Assembly (NCBI GenBank): GCA_017527825.1
Contig: JAFXPO010000004.1
Span: 62,001-126,000 of the forward strand
DNA length: 64,000 bases
From: Oscillospiraceae bacterium
GTDB taxonomy: Bacteria > Bacillota > Clostridia > Oscillospirales > Oscillospiraceae
Reading direction: 5' to 3'
Below are positions 55,209 to 63,246 of the stretch, piece after piece (the stretch's first letter is position 1; each line of letters starts with the position of its first letter). A program made the position numbers and the translations under genes. The notes under the pieces were generated by a model. The model was not told where the DNA came from, searched no databases, and worked only from the letters and a program-made list of their open reading frames with translations.

Positions 55209-55658
55209 TTGAAAACGAAGACAAAATATTTTGGCGAGATCGACTATACCAGAGACGAGTTGCTGACCTTTGACAAAGGGCTGTTCGGCTTTGAAGAGGA
55301 AAAGGAGTTCCTGCTGCTTCCCTTCTCCGCGGCAGGCACTATGTTCAGCCTGCAAAGTGTCAAGACGCCAGAGCTGGCATTTACGCTGATGCACCCGTTT
55401 TCTCTGGACCCTGACTATGCGCCGGTGCTCAACGATGAGGATTTGAAGGAGCTTCAGGCGGAGAAAAGCGAGGACCTTTACTATTATGTACTGTGTACGG
55501 TGAAGGAGCCGGTGGGAGAGAGCACCATCAACATGAAATGCCCGCTCGCCATCCATCCCGATACGCGCCGCGGTATTCAGGCGATCCTTGAGGATGACGC
55601 CTGGGGAATGCGGCAAAGCCTGTCAGAGTTTGAGGAGCGGAGGTTGAAGAAATGCTGA
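55209..55658 (+). CDS. fliW: Flagellar assembly factor FliW
   Basis: 149 aa, TTG start behind CTGGAGG. FDKGLFGFEEEKEFLLLPFS and CPLAIHPDTRRGIQAI are characteristic. FliW binds CsrA and flagellin alternately, so free flagellin releases FliW to CsrA and turns off hag translation. Its end overlaps csrA by 7 nt. The N-terminus starts directly with the conserved KTKYFGEIDYT strand, supporting the TTG. Confidence 0.93.
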   Translation: MKTKTKYFGEIDYTRDELLTFDKGLFGFEEEKEFLLLPFSAAGTMFSLQSVKTPELAFTLMHPFSLDPDYAPVLNDEDLKELQAEKSEDLYYYVLCTVKEPVGESTINMKCPLAIHPDTRRGIQAILEDDAWGMRQSLSEFEERRLKKC

Positions 55659-55903
55659 TCCTGCGCCGAAGAGCCGGAGAGACGCTGTTGATCGGCAACG
55701 ATATCAAGATCACCGTGATGGACGTGTACGAGGGCGGTGTTCGCATTGCCATCGACGCGCCGAAGAGCATTCCGGTGCTCCGCAGTGAGCTTCTTCAGGT
55801 GGCTGACGCCAACCGGGACGCCGTGTCCAAGGAGACGGTCCGCCCGGACAGCCTGCTCGGTATGCTGGGCAGTGTGCCGGACGACAAAAAACAAGCCCTG
55901 TAA
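55652..55903 (+). CDS. csrA: Translational regulator CsrA
   Basis: 83 aa. The N-terminal MLILRRRAGETLLIGNDIKI and GGVRIAIDAPKSIPVLRSEL carry the RNA-binding beta1 and beta5 residues. A C-terminal extension (about 58-83) typical of FliW-dependent CsrA is present. It represses flagellin mRNA translation by binding GGA sites and is antagonised by FliW, encoded immediately upstream with an overlap. The flagellin target gene is not in this window. Confidence 0.95.
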   Translation: MLILRRRAGETLLIGNDIKITVMDVYEGGVRIAIDAPKSIPVLRSELLQVADANRDAVSKETVRPDSLLGMLGSVPDDKKQAL

Positions 55904-55906
55904 ACG

Positions 55907-55938
55907 AAACCGCCGCAGCCATAAGGCTGCGGCGGTTT
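55907..55938. terminator. Terminator between csrA and comFB-like gene
   Basis: AAACCGCCGCAGCC-ataa-GGCTGCGGCGGTTT between convergent genes; followed by TGTTGTTT on the plus strand. Confidence 0.88.
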
Positions 55939-55943
55939 GTTGT

Positions 55944-56582
55944 TTACTGTTGGAGCCGCTCGTGATGCGGGCGGTCGAGCACCTTGCGGCAGGCGCCCAT
56001 TACCTGCGTGACCACAGCGGCGTTGTACCGCTGCTCATACATGGAAAGTCGGGGAATCAGCTCATGCGGCTTGGCGACGACGTACTTGGCGGGCAGGTTG
56101 CTCAGCGCCAGCGCAATCACGTCAATGCGGCAGCGGTTGCAGTTGCATAGACCGAACATCTTGATATACTTGTCCGCCTTGTCCTCCACCAGCGCCTGCG
56201 TGACATTGAAGCACACATACTCGTCCGGCTCCTCCTCGCCCGCGGCGCGCAGCTGCTCCACATGCGCCTGAAGGGGCGTCTGGGGCTGCGTGACGGGCTC
56301 GATGACGTCCTCGGAGAAGTCGGGCATGATCGCGGGCGTGACCGTCGGCGCGCTCCTCGGCGCCTCCGGCACATGGGGAGCGGAGGACGAGCTGCCGGCA
56401 AACTCCTGTTCCAACGCGCCGCGAATCCGCGCCTGCGTGCGGCGGTCGTCCGCGAGCCTGGTGCTGTCCGCGGACGGCGCGGCGGCGGGCGCGGCGGTCT
56501 CCGCGGACTCCGGGTCTGTGAGCAAATTCAGCACCCGCGCTGTTTTGCTGCTTTTTCCTGATTTGAACCCCTTGTTAGGCAT
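55944..56582 (-). CDS. ComFB-domain protein
   Basis: 212 aa. Basic, Ser/Ala-rich disordered N-terminus (1-115), and C-terminal ComFB domain (about 120-208) with NVTQALVEDKADKYIKMFGL, the Cys-rich CNCNRCRIDVIALALSNLPA and KYVV. ComFB was named from Bacillus late-competence operons; recent work, as I recall, describes ComFB proteins as cyclic-di-nucleotide receptors. It lies convergent to csrA and downstream of the ParA-like gene on the same strand. With the PilZ gene it would make a second nucleotide-sensor candidate in this superlocus. Confidence 0.84.
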   Translation of the reverse strand: MPNKGFKSGKSSKTARVLNLLTDPESAETAAPAAAPSADSTRLADDRRTQARIRGALEQEFAGSSSSAPHVPEAPRSAPTVTPAIMPDFSEDVIEPVTQPQTPLQAHVEQLRAAGEEEPDEYVCFNVTQALVEDKADKYIKMFGLCNCNRCRIDVIALALSNLPAKYVVAKPHELIPRLSMYEQRYNAAVVTQVMGACRKVLDRPHHERLQQ

Positions 56583-56647
56583 AATTGTTCACTCCGTTTC
56601 TTGCACATCCACTGCCGCTGCTCCGGGGAGCGGAATCCGGCGGCATG

Positions 56648-57400
56648 TTAAGCCAGCATTTCGTTGAGCAGATCCTCATAGTCCTTCGCAGCTTTGGAGC
56701 CGGGGGCATAGGTCAGCACACTCTCGCCGTAGGCTGGCGCCTCGGCAACGGATACGCTGGCATGGATCTTGGTTTGAAACACCTTGGTGTCCAGCTTTCG
56801 CGCCACCTCCTGAGACATGTCCTCCACTTCACGGTTGAGAACAAGCCGCGCGTTGTAGCGGTTGAGCAGGATGCCCATGACGTTGAGTTCCGCGTTATAA
56901 TAGCGGCGGACGGTGTCCACTGTGTCGCGCAGCTGTGAGATGCCCAGCAGGCTCAGAATCTCCGGCGCCATGGGTACGATAAGTTCCTGCGAGGCGACAT
57001 AGGCGTTGACGGTCAGAACATTGAGCGCGGGCGGCGTGTCGATGACGATGTAATCGTAATCGTCGGCGACCTTGACGAGCTGGTCGCGCAGCAAGAACTC
57101 ACGCGCCGGCATGTTAAATTCCAGCTCCGCGGTGGACAACAGAATGTTCGAAGGGAGAAAATCACCCAGATCGGTGTCAACGATTACATCATCGATCTTC
57201 TTTTTGCCCTTGAGCACATCGTAGATCGTGTCACTGTTTTCGATGTCAAGCCCCGCGCTGAAGCCCAGAGAGCCCTGCGGGTCGAGATCGACGCCGAGCA
57301 CCTTGTAGTTCCGCAGGTGCAGCGCGCTGATGAGGGACAATGCGGTGGTGGTTTTGCCGACGCCGCCCTTTTGGTTGGTGATGGCGATGATCTTCTTCAA
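56648..57400 (-). CDS. ParA/Soj-family Walker ATPase
   Basis: 250 aa, TTG start with AGGAGG 7 nt upstream. Deviant Walker A NQKGGVGKTTT (Lys11 and Lys16), switch motif DLDPQGSLGFSAGL and IVIDTPPALN. No parB follows and there is no origin nearby, so chromosome partition is less likely than positioning of a flagellar, chemotaxis or other polar cargo. The next gene in the same direction is the ComFB-domain gene (65 bp), a possible partner. It is divergent from fliD. Confidence 0.88.
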   Translation of the reverse strand: MKKIIAITNQKGGVGKTTTALSLISALHLRNYKVLGVDLDPQGSLGFSAGLDIENSDTIYDVLKGKKKIDDVIVDTDLGDFLPSNILLSTAELEFNMPAREFLLRDQLVKVADDYDYIVIDTPPALNVLTVNAYVASQELIVPMAPEILSLLGISQLRDTVDTVRRYYNAELNVMGILLNRYNARLVLNREVEDMSQEVARKLDTKVFQTKIHASVSVAEAPAYGESVLTYAPGSKAAKDYEDLLNEMLA

Positions 57401-57503
57401 GACGAAGCCTCCTGCAAAAATTTGCGCCGCACCCCTAATCTTTCTAACGGAACGGCCGATATAATAGTAAACAGTGATTGCATCGATTGTATCATTCGCT
57501 TCT

Positions 57504-57530
57504 TTAATTATAAGAAAAAGAATGCGATAG
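57504..57530 (+). promoter_or_regulatory. Putative sigma-D type promoter for fliD
   Basis: TTAA, 15-bp spacer, TGCGATAG, 37 bp before fliD. Same -35 and spacing as the cheA candidate, -10 less perfect. Located in the gap between divergent parA-like and fliD genes. Confidence 0.5.
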
Positions 57531-57567
57531 GTCAAGTCTTTTGTGTAAGAAAGGAAGTTGAGCGCAG

Positions 57568-60500
57568 ATGGCGAACGTCAACAGCCTTAGCAGCAATTCA
57601 TACAGCAGCTCCAGCAGCATCTACGGCAACCGGAATGTGCTGACCGGTCTTGCCAGCGGCATGGATACCGAGACGATGATCGAAAACAGCGTCAGCGGCT
57701 ATCAGACCAAGATCACCGAGCTCCAGCAGAAGCAGACAAAGCTGGAGTGGAAGCAGGACGCCTATCGCGAGCTGATCGACCAGATGTACAACATCACCAA
57801 CAAGTACACCTCCTACACCTCGTCGACCAACCTATCCAGTAACTCGTTTTTTCTCAACAATGTCACGACCAGCGTGAGCGGGAGCAACGCGTCCGCCGCC
57901 ACCGCGACGGGCAAGGCGACAAGCGATATTCGAATCAACGCCGTGACCCAGCTTGCCACCTCCGCGCGCTACACGGTGGACGCCGCCGCGCTCGACATCA
58001 AAGTGAGCAAGGAAGCGGTGGGCGGCGCAGTCAACTGGGGCAGCGAACTGACCAAGGGTACGCTCTCCGGCACGATGACGCTCAAGCTTGGCAGCAGCAC
58101 CTTTGAGGTCAAGTTTACCGACGAGGACAAGTACGATACGCTGGAAGCGCTTGTGGAAGGCATCAACAAGAAACTGGAGGAGCAGGGAGCCGACGTTCAG
58201 GCGTCCCTCAGCAATGCCGGCGACGATGGCAGCACCATCACCTTTGAGAGTACCGGAAGCGCCAAGACCAGAGGAGATTCCGTCTACATCAGCGGGGCAA
58301 GCGGCAACCTCAAATCAATGCTCGATGTGACGACGGCGTCGTCTTCCGCGGATGAGAACCGTTTCAGCTATAAGAGTTTCAGCGTCAAGGGCGACGCGTC
58401 CGGTCTGACGGAGAAGATGAGCATGGCGGAGTACCTCTCCGGCAAGTCCGTCACACTGACGCTGGACGGCGTGGAAAAGAGCGTCAAAATCGGCGATCTG
58501 TCCAAGGTGACAGCGCCCGATTTGAGCGAATATGACAATCGAATTGCCGAAATCAACGATCAGATCAACCAGCTCAAGTTCAACGAAACACTGGACAGCG
58601 ACGAGCGCGAGGCACAAAGGGCGGAACTGTACAATCAGCTGGACACGGCAAACCGGGAAAGAAGCCGTGCGCTGAACGCGGGGATGATCCCGGCGCTGAA
58701 GGATGACCTGCAGGCGGCTATCAACAAGCAGTTCGGCGCAAACAAGGTCAAGGTCAGCGTGACGGACGACGGCGGCATCCGCTTCGACGTGGCGGAAGGC
58801 TCAGGCTCCACGCTGAAGGTCAGATCTGAGGTGGGCAAGGAACTCGGTATCGGCGAGGCGGGCGTTTCCAATTACTTCAACACCAGCCAGAAGCTCAGCA
58901 GCCTGCTGACGAATTCGTGGCTGGACGCCAACGCGCGCATCGAGGGAACGCTCGACAGCGCGGCGGAGGCGCGGTACTTTGACAAGGACGGCAACGAGCT
59001 GAAGCTCAGTGACGGCGCTTATTACCGGACGACCGCCAACGGCGGCATCCTGTACAAGAACGGCGAGAAGGTCAAGGGAACGCTGGCGTCCACGCTCTAC
59101 TCTGATACAGAAGGTAATCTGCTCAAGAAATATGCCAATGAGGATACCTATTACCGCGTCAACAACAAGGGCGAGTGGCTCTACAACCTGAAAATCGGCG
59201 GCGCGACCATCGACGGGATCACCGCGAATACCACGCTGGAGAGCGTGCTGAGCAAAATCAACAGCAGCAACGACGCGGGCGTCCGGGTCAATTACTCCAA
59301 TCTTACGGGGCAGTTCGTGTTTACCTCGCAGCAGACCGGCGAGGGGAGCGACATTACCTTTGAGGGCGCCCTCGCGCAGAAGCTGTTTGGTGTGAAGGAC
59401 GTTCCCGCCAACAAGTCGCTTGAGAGCATTTTCGGCGACACGATTGCGTGGGACGACGACGGCAACGCGAAAATTTTGGTGAAAAGTCCCAATGCCTATG
59501 ACAAGGTGGTAGGCACCTTTAACAAAAACGACTCCATGGAGAAGTTCATGCAATCGCTCAACGGAGTCAAGGGCGGCGCACTCAAGGACTGGCTGTCATA
59601 TGACGCCGCCACCGGCGAGTATACGCTGGGCAACGGATATGAGAACGGTTTCCAGGGTCGTGTGACCTTCCTCGCGTACGGACAGACGCAGGAGATCAGC
59701 ATTGAGTCGCTGGCGGAGCGCGCGAACTCCGCGGAGGCGACCATCGGCGCGGAGCACACCAAGGGGAAGGACGCCGTGATCCTGGCAACCGTGAACGGCA
59801 AGGACCTTGAACTCAGACGCGCGAGCAATGTCGTCAACATGGACGGTCTGAACGTCACCTTCAAGGAGGAGTTCAGCGCCTATGACGAGAACGGCGAGGT
59901 AAAGAGCGCCGACGCGCTCACCTTTACGACGAAATCGGACTCCGACACGATCGTGGCGGCGGTCAAATCCTTTGTCGAGGATATCAACAAGCTGATGTCC
60001 GATGTGCATGAAGCGTACACCACGCAGCCCATCGCCAAGACCTCCGGCTCAAGCAAGAAGGGCATTACCTACTACGAGCCGCTGACCGAGGAAGACCGGC
60101 GCGACATGAGCGAAAGCGCGGTAGAGAAATACGAGGAAAAGGCGAAGACCGGCCTTCTGTTCGGCGACAGCGATCTCCGCTCGCTGTATGACAAGATGCT
60201 CACCACGCTCCAGTCCTTCGGTACCGACCGCATGGATATGGAGGCAATCGGCATCACCACAACCTACGGCAGCGGCGTTACGACGGTGAAGCTCAACGAG
60301 GCGAAGCTGCGCGAGGCGCTGGACAGCGACCCCGACAAGGTGCGCAATGTCTTTACGAAGACGAAGGAGAGCGGCGCCGCCGCGGACGGGCTGATGACGG
60401 CAATCAAGCGTACCCTGAGCGACTATGGCTCAACCTCTCTCGCCAGTCCCGGTATTCTGGTGAGCAAGGCGGGCACGAAGCTTTCGGCGGTGTCGCTTCT

Positions 60501-60672
60501 GACCAACAACCTGTACAAGCAGATCAGCAATCTTGACAGCCAGATTGAAAGCTGGCAGACCAAGCTGAGCAATCGGATCGACTACTATACCAAGCAGTTT
60601 ACGGCTTTGGAAAAGATGATGGGCACGATGAACAACCAGAGTTCGATGCTGTCAGATCTGATGGGCTACTAA
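57568..60672 (+). CDS. fliD: Flagellar filament cap protein (FliD/HAP2)
   Basis: 1034 aa, about twice the length of Bacillus FliD (about 500). The N-terminal D0/D1 (TGLASGMDTETMIENSVSGY, WKQDAYRELIDQMYNITNKY) and C-terminal (LDSQIESWQTKLSNRIDYYT, YKQISNL) coiled coils are canonical. The extra mass is in the middle (about 130-830), made of beta-rich repeated segments such as YFDKDGNELKLSDGAYYRTT. It caps the growing filament and folds flagellin; the enlarged exposed domains may be adhesive. AAAGGAAG upstream. Confidence 0.93.
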   Translation: MANVNSLSSNSYSSSSSIYGNRNVLTGLASGMDTETMIENSVSGYQTKITELQQKQTKLEWKQDAYRELIDQMYNITNKYTSYTSSTNLSSNSFFLNNVTTSVSGSNASAATATGKATSDIRINAVTQLATSARYTVDAAALDIKVSKEAVGGAVNWGSELTKGTLSGTMTLKLGSSTFEVKFTDEDKYDTLEALVEGINKKLEEQGADVQASLSNAGDDGSTITFESTGSAKTRGDSVYISGASGNLKSMLDVTTASSSADENRFSYKSFSVKGDASGLTEKMSMAEYLSGKSVTLTLDGVEKSVKIGDLSKVTAPDLSEYDNRIAEINDQINQLKFNETLDSDEREAQRAELYNQLDTANRERSRALNAGMIPALKDDLQAAINKQFGANKVKVSVTDDGGIRFDVAEGSGSTLKVRSEVGKELGIGEAGVSNYFNTSQKLSSLLTNSWLDANARIEGTLDSAAEARYFDKDGNELKLSDGAYYRTTANGGILYKNGEKVKGTLASTLYSDTEGNLLKKYANEDTYYRVNNKGEWLYNLKIGGATIDGITANTTLESVLSKINSSNDAGVRVNYSNLTGQFVFTSQQTGEGSDITFEGALAQKLFGVKDVPANKSLESIFGDTIAWDDDGNAKILVKSPNAYDKVVGTFNKNDSMEKFMQSLNGVKGGALKDWLSYDAATGEYTLGNGYENGFQGRVTFLAYGQTQEISIESLAERANSAEATIGAEHTKGKDAVILATVNGKDLELRRASNVVNMDGLNVTFKEEFSAYDENGEVKSADALTFTTKSDSDTIVAAVKSFVEDINKLMSDVHEAYTTQPIAKTSGSSKKGITYYEPLTEEDRRDMSESAVEKYEEKAKTGLLFGDSDLRSLYDKMLTTLQSFGTDRMDMEAIGITTTYGSGVTTVKLNEAKLREALDSDPDKVRNVFTKTKESGAAADGLMTAIKRTLSDYGSTSLASPGILVSKAGTKLSAVSLLTNNLYKQISNLDSQIESWQTKLSNRIDYYTKQFTALEKMMGTMNNQSSMLSDLMGY

Positions 60673-60693
60673 AAAAGAACGGGATGAGGGCTT

Positions 60694-61071
60694 ATGGACG
60701 CGAAAGGACTACAAAATTATAAAGCACAGTCGCTCACGACCATGACGCAGGGGGAACTGTTGCTGCTGCTGATGGATGAGCTGGTCAAGCGGCTGATGCG
60801 AAGCGATATCGCGCTGGAACAGGGCGATATGCAGCTTTTTGAAGCGTCGATCCAGCGCTGCATTGACATTGTGCGATACCTGGATGATACGCTGGACCGC
60901 CGCTATGAGGTCAGCCGCGGGCTGCACCGGCTGTATGATTTCTTCTGCTACGATCTCAACCGCATCAGCCTCGGACGCAACAAGAAGGAGCTGGATAAGC
61001 TGCGCCCCATGATCACTGATCTTCGCGACACCTTCCGTATTGCGGAGAAGAACGCGTCAGGTGGCAACTGA
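60694..61071 (+). CDS. fliS: Flagellin export chaperone FliS
   Basis: 125 aa, four-helix bundle. The N-terminal NYKAQSLTTMTQGELLLLLM and the RYLDDTLDRRYEVSRGLHRL helices match FliS. It binds the flagellin C-terminus to prevent premature polymerisation. It lies 21 bp after fliD, and its stop overlaps the next start (TGATG). Confidence 0.92.
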   Translation: MDAKGLQNYKAQSLTTMTQGELLLLLMDELVKRLMRSDIALEQGDMQLFEASIQRCIDIVRYLDDTLDRRYEVSRGLHRLYDFFCYDLNRISLGRNKKELDKLRPMITDLRDTFRIAEKNASGGN

Positions 61072-61469
61072 TGGCGAGCGATGCGCTGAAGGCGCTGTGC
61101 GCGCAAAAGCGGACGCAGCTGCTGCGCCTGCGCGAGGTGGCGGAGCTTACGAAGCAGATCGCGGAGGCGGCGGAGCGTCGGGACGAGCTGGCGATGGAGA
61201 TGCTGCTCGGCGAACGGGAAACGCCCCTGCGCGCGGCGTATGAAATCGAAATACAGCTTCGCGAGAGTCTGGAAAAGTTCCCGGAGGCTGAGGCGATCCG
61301 GCTCAATGCGCTGCTCCGCGGCGCGGAGGCGGAGACGGAGGAGGAAGCCGCGCTTGCCGAGCTGGTGGCGCAGTACCGGCGGCTGATGGAGACGACCATC
61401 GCTGCGGATAAGCGGCTGAGCTTGCGCCTGGGCGGCAAAAACTCATTTTATGAGCTGTTCGCGAAATGA
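61071..61469 (+). CDS. Helical protein after fliS, possible FliT/FlgN-like chaperone
   Basis: 132 aa, almost entirely charged helices (KRTQLLRLREVAELTKQIAE, LAELVAQYRRLMETTIAADK) with no TM. Position directly after fliS with a 1-nt overlap, and size, match the FliT slot in other flagellar clusters; sequence alone does not prove it. Its ending NSFYELFAK is distinctive. It is followed by a strong terminator. Confidence 0.68.
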   Translation: MASDALKALCAQKRTQLLRLREVAELTKQIAEAAERRDELAMEMLLGERETPLRAAYEIEIQLRESLEKFPEAEAIRLNALLRGAEAETEEEAALAELVAQYRRLMETTIAADKRLSLRLGGKNSFYELFAK

Positions 61470-61474
61470 GCGGG

Positions 61475-61509
61475 AAACCCGCTCCAAGGAATTTGGAGCG
61501 GGTTTTTTC
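61475..61509 (+). terminator. Terminator after the fliD-fliS operon
   Basis: AACCCGCTCCAA-ggaa-TTTGGAGCGGGTT followed by TTTT. The C39-like gene converges on it from the other side. Confidence 0.9.
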
Positions 61510-61538
61510 TGATGCTTGCGCAGCGGTGCGCTGCTCCG

Positions 61539-62450
61539 CTATAATGAGAACGGCACGGTCAGCAGCCACAGCGGCGCGCCGTCGTGACGGCTGCGGGACA
61601 GCTCGTCGATGATGACCTGCGGTTCCCACTCCACGAGGCTGTTGTCCCGGCTGTTCGGGTCAGCGACAAGAATCTCGCCGGAGAGCGTGACGCCGTGGAG
61701 CAGGATGAAATGTCCCTTGGAGGTGAAGTGCCCCGGTCCCATCAGCGCGACGATGACGCCGCCCTCGGACAGCCGGGTGTAGAGCGATTCGGCGTCAAGG
61801 ACGCCGAGCGGTTCATACGACAGCCCATAGTGCTCGGCGGCGCCGCGCACGATGGAAAGGTACGAGCCGCTGTGAGGAGAACAATAGCCTGCCTTAGCCG
61901 CCCACGCGGCGACGTTTGCCGGCGTGGCGTCCTCGCCGGTCATGGAGGCGACCACCATCGCCAGCGCGGTGGGACCGCAGCCGTAGCCGCGGATGGAGTC
62001 GCTGCCGTAGCGCTCCTCCGCCCAGAGCGCATCGCTCTGGTTATAATAGAAAAGCCGAATGTTCCCGCCGGTGAGCACCTCGCGTTCTCCTTCGGTGACG
62101 AGCGTGGTGATGGCGGGATCGGCAAGAGTCAGAGGCTCTGCGATCGCGGGAGCGCTTGCCTCCTGCGCGGCGATTTCCAGCGCGATGACGGTCTCCTCAG
62201 CCTGCCGGCGCTGTTCCTCAAGGCGGCGCAGCCGTTCCTGCTCCAGCCGCTCCTGTTCCAGCCGCTCCGCCTCCAATTCCGCGGCGCGGTTGTCCACATC
62301 GTCTCGGAGCCGATCCAGAGCCTCCCACGCGGGGGCGGTGACGGATTCGTAGAGCGCCGGGTCCTCGATCCGGGCAACGGACAGTTCCGCGATGCCGACG
62401 CAGACGGCGGCGAGCAGGATCACGCCGAGAATGCTGAAAAACCGCTTCAT
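61539..62450 (-). CDS. Membrane-anchored C39-family (papain-like) peptidase
   Basis: 303 aa. N-terminal TM (about residues 4-22), Glu/Arg coiled coil (about 45-95, LEQERLEQERLRRLEEQ), then a Peptidase_C39_2-type domain. Catalytic Cys158 in YGCGPTALAMVV, His247 in GHFILLHG and Asp264 in VADPNS are all present. No ABC transporter domain, so it is not a bacteriocin exporter; an extracytoplasmic peptidase acting on wall or surface peptides is more likely. GGAGGTGAC precedes the ATG and a consensus-like promoter lies upstream. Confidence 0.85.
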   Translation of the reverse strand: MKRFFSILGVILLAAVCVGIAELSVARIEDPALYESVTAPAWEALDRLRDDVDNRAAELEAERLEQERLEQERLRRLEEQRRQAEETVIALEIAAQEASAPAIAEPLTLADPAITTLVTEGEREVLTGGNIRLFYYNQSDALWAEERYGSDSIRGYGCGPTALAMVVASMTGEDATPANVAAWAAKAGYCSPHSGSYLSIVRGAAEHYGLSYEPLGVLDAESLYTRLSEGGVIVALMGPGHFTSKGHFILLHGVTLSGEILVADPNSRDNSLVEWEPQVIIDELSRSRHDGAPLWLLTVPFSL

Positions 62451-62488
62451 GCCTGCGTCACCTCCGTCCCGCGCTGTGATTTGAACTC

Positions 62489-62517
62489 AGTATAGCAAAC
62501 CTGACTTTTTTTGTAAA
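62489..62517 (-). promoter_or_regulatory. Promoter of the C39-like peptidase gene
   Basis: Minus strand TTTACA, 17-bp spacer, TATACT, 39 bp before the ATG. Confidence 0.78.
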
Positions 62518-62529
62518 GTGGAGGCGCTC

Positions 62530-63213
62530 ATGCCGACGATCCGACTCGAACAGGTATCGAAAATCTATAAAAACAGCCGCCGTGGCGTGTCCTCCACGCT
62601 GCAGGTAAATCTGACGATCCGCCATGGCGAATTCGTGTTTATCACCGGCGTTCGAGGCTCCGGCAAGTCCACGCTGATGGAGCTGATCGCCGGCGAGCTG
62701 GAGCCGGACCACGGCAAGGTCTGGCTCGGCGCGGCGAATCTCTGGGCGCTGAGCGAGAGCGAGCGGGGCGACCTGCGAAGCTGTCTTGGTTTCCTCTCCG
62801 GCGCGGACGACCTGCGTCCGATGGAAACCGTATTCAAAAATCTTGCATCTGAGCACAGATTGGAGTATCTTAAGAACAGGCTCTTTGACCGTCACAGGAT
62901 CGAGAAGGCGCTGGCGCTGGTGGGAATGCCCGGCAGCGAGGACCGCTATCCAAGGGATTTGACCGCGTCCGAGCGCTGTCGCGTTTTGATGGCGAAGACG
63001 ATCTGGCGCAGCCCGGCTGTGGTGATTGTGGACGGTCTGGATGAGCGCGCGGACGGCGACACGGTGTGGGATATGCTGCACCTGCTCGGCGCGCTGAACC
63101 GAATGGGGACAACGGTGGTGTTCGCCACGGCGGACAGCAGCTATACCACCACCATGAACAAACGGGTGGTGAATCTGCTGGACGGGCACATCACCAACGG
63201 ATTCCAGCGGTAA
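62530..63213 (+). CDS. FtsE-like ABC protein with degenerate catalytic motifs
   Basis: 227 aa, FtsE/LolD-like size. Walker A is intact (GVRGSGKST, 40-48), but the signature LSGGQ is LTASER (144-149), the Walker B Glu is Gly (VVIVDG, 164-169) and the switch His is Ala (ATAD, 199-202). Such a protein could bind but probably not hydrolyse ATP normally. No ftsX-like permease is adjacent. It is followed by an FtsA-like gene 33 bp later. The ATG at 62530 has GGAGG 5 nt upstream. Confidence 0.85.
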   Translation: MPTIRLEQVSKIYKNSRRGVSSTLQVNLTIRHGEFVFITGVRGSGKSTLMELIAGELEPDHGKVWLGAANLWALSESERGDLRSCLGFLSGADDLRPMETVFKNLASEHRLEYLKNRLFDRHRIEKALALVGMPGSEDRYPRDLTASERCRVLMAKTIWRSPAVVIVDGLDERADGDTVWDMLHLLGALNRMGTTVVFATADSSYTTTMNKRVVNLLDGHITNGFQR

Positions 63214-63246
63214 AAGGGCACATTTCAACAGGGAGACAGGGCGGTT

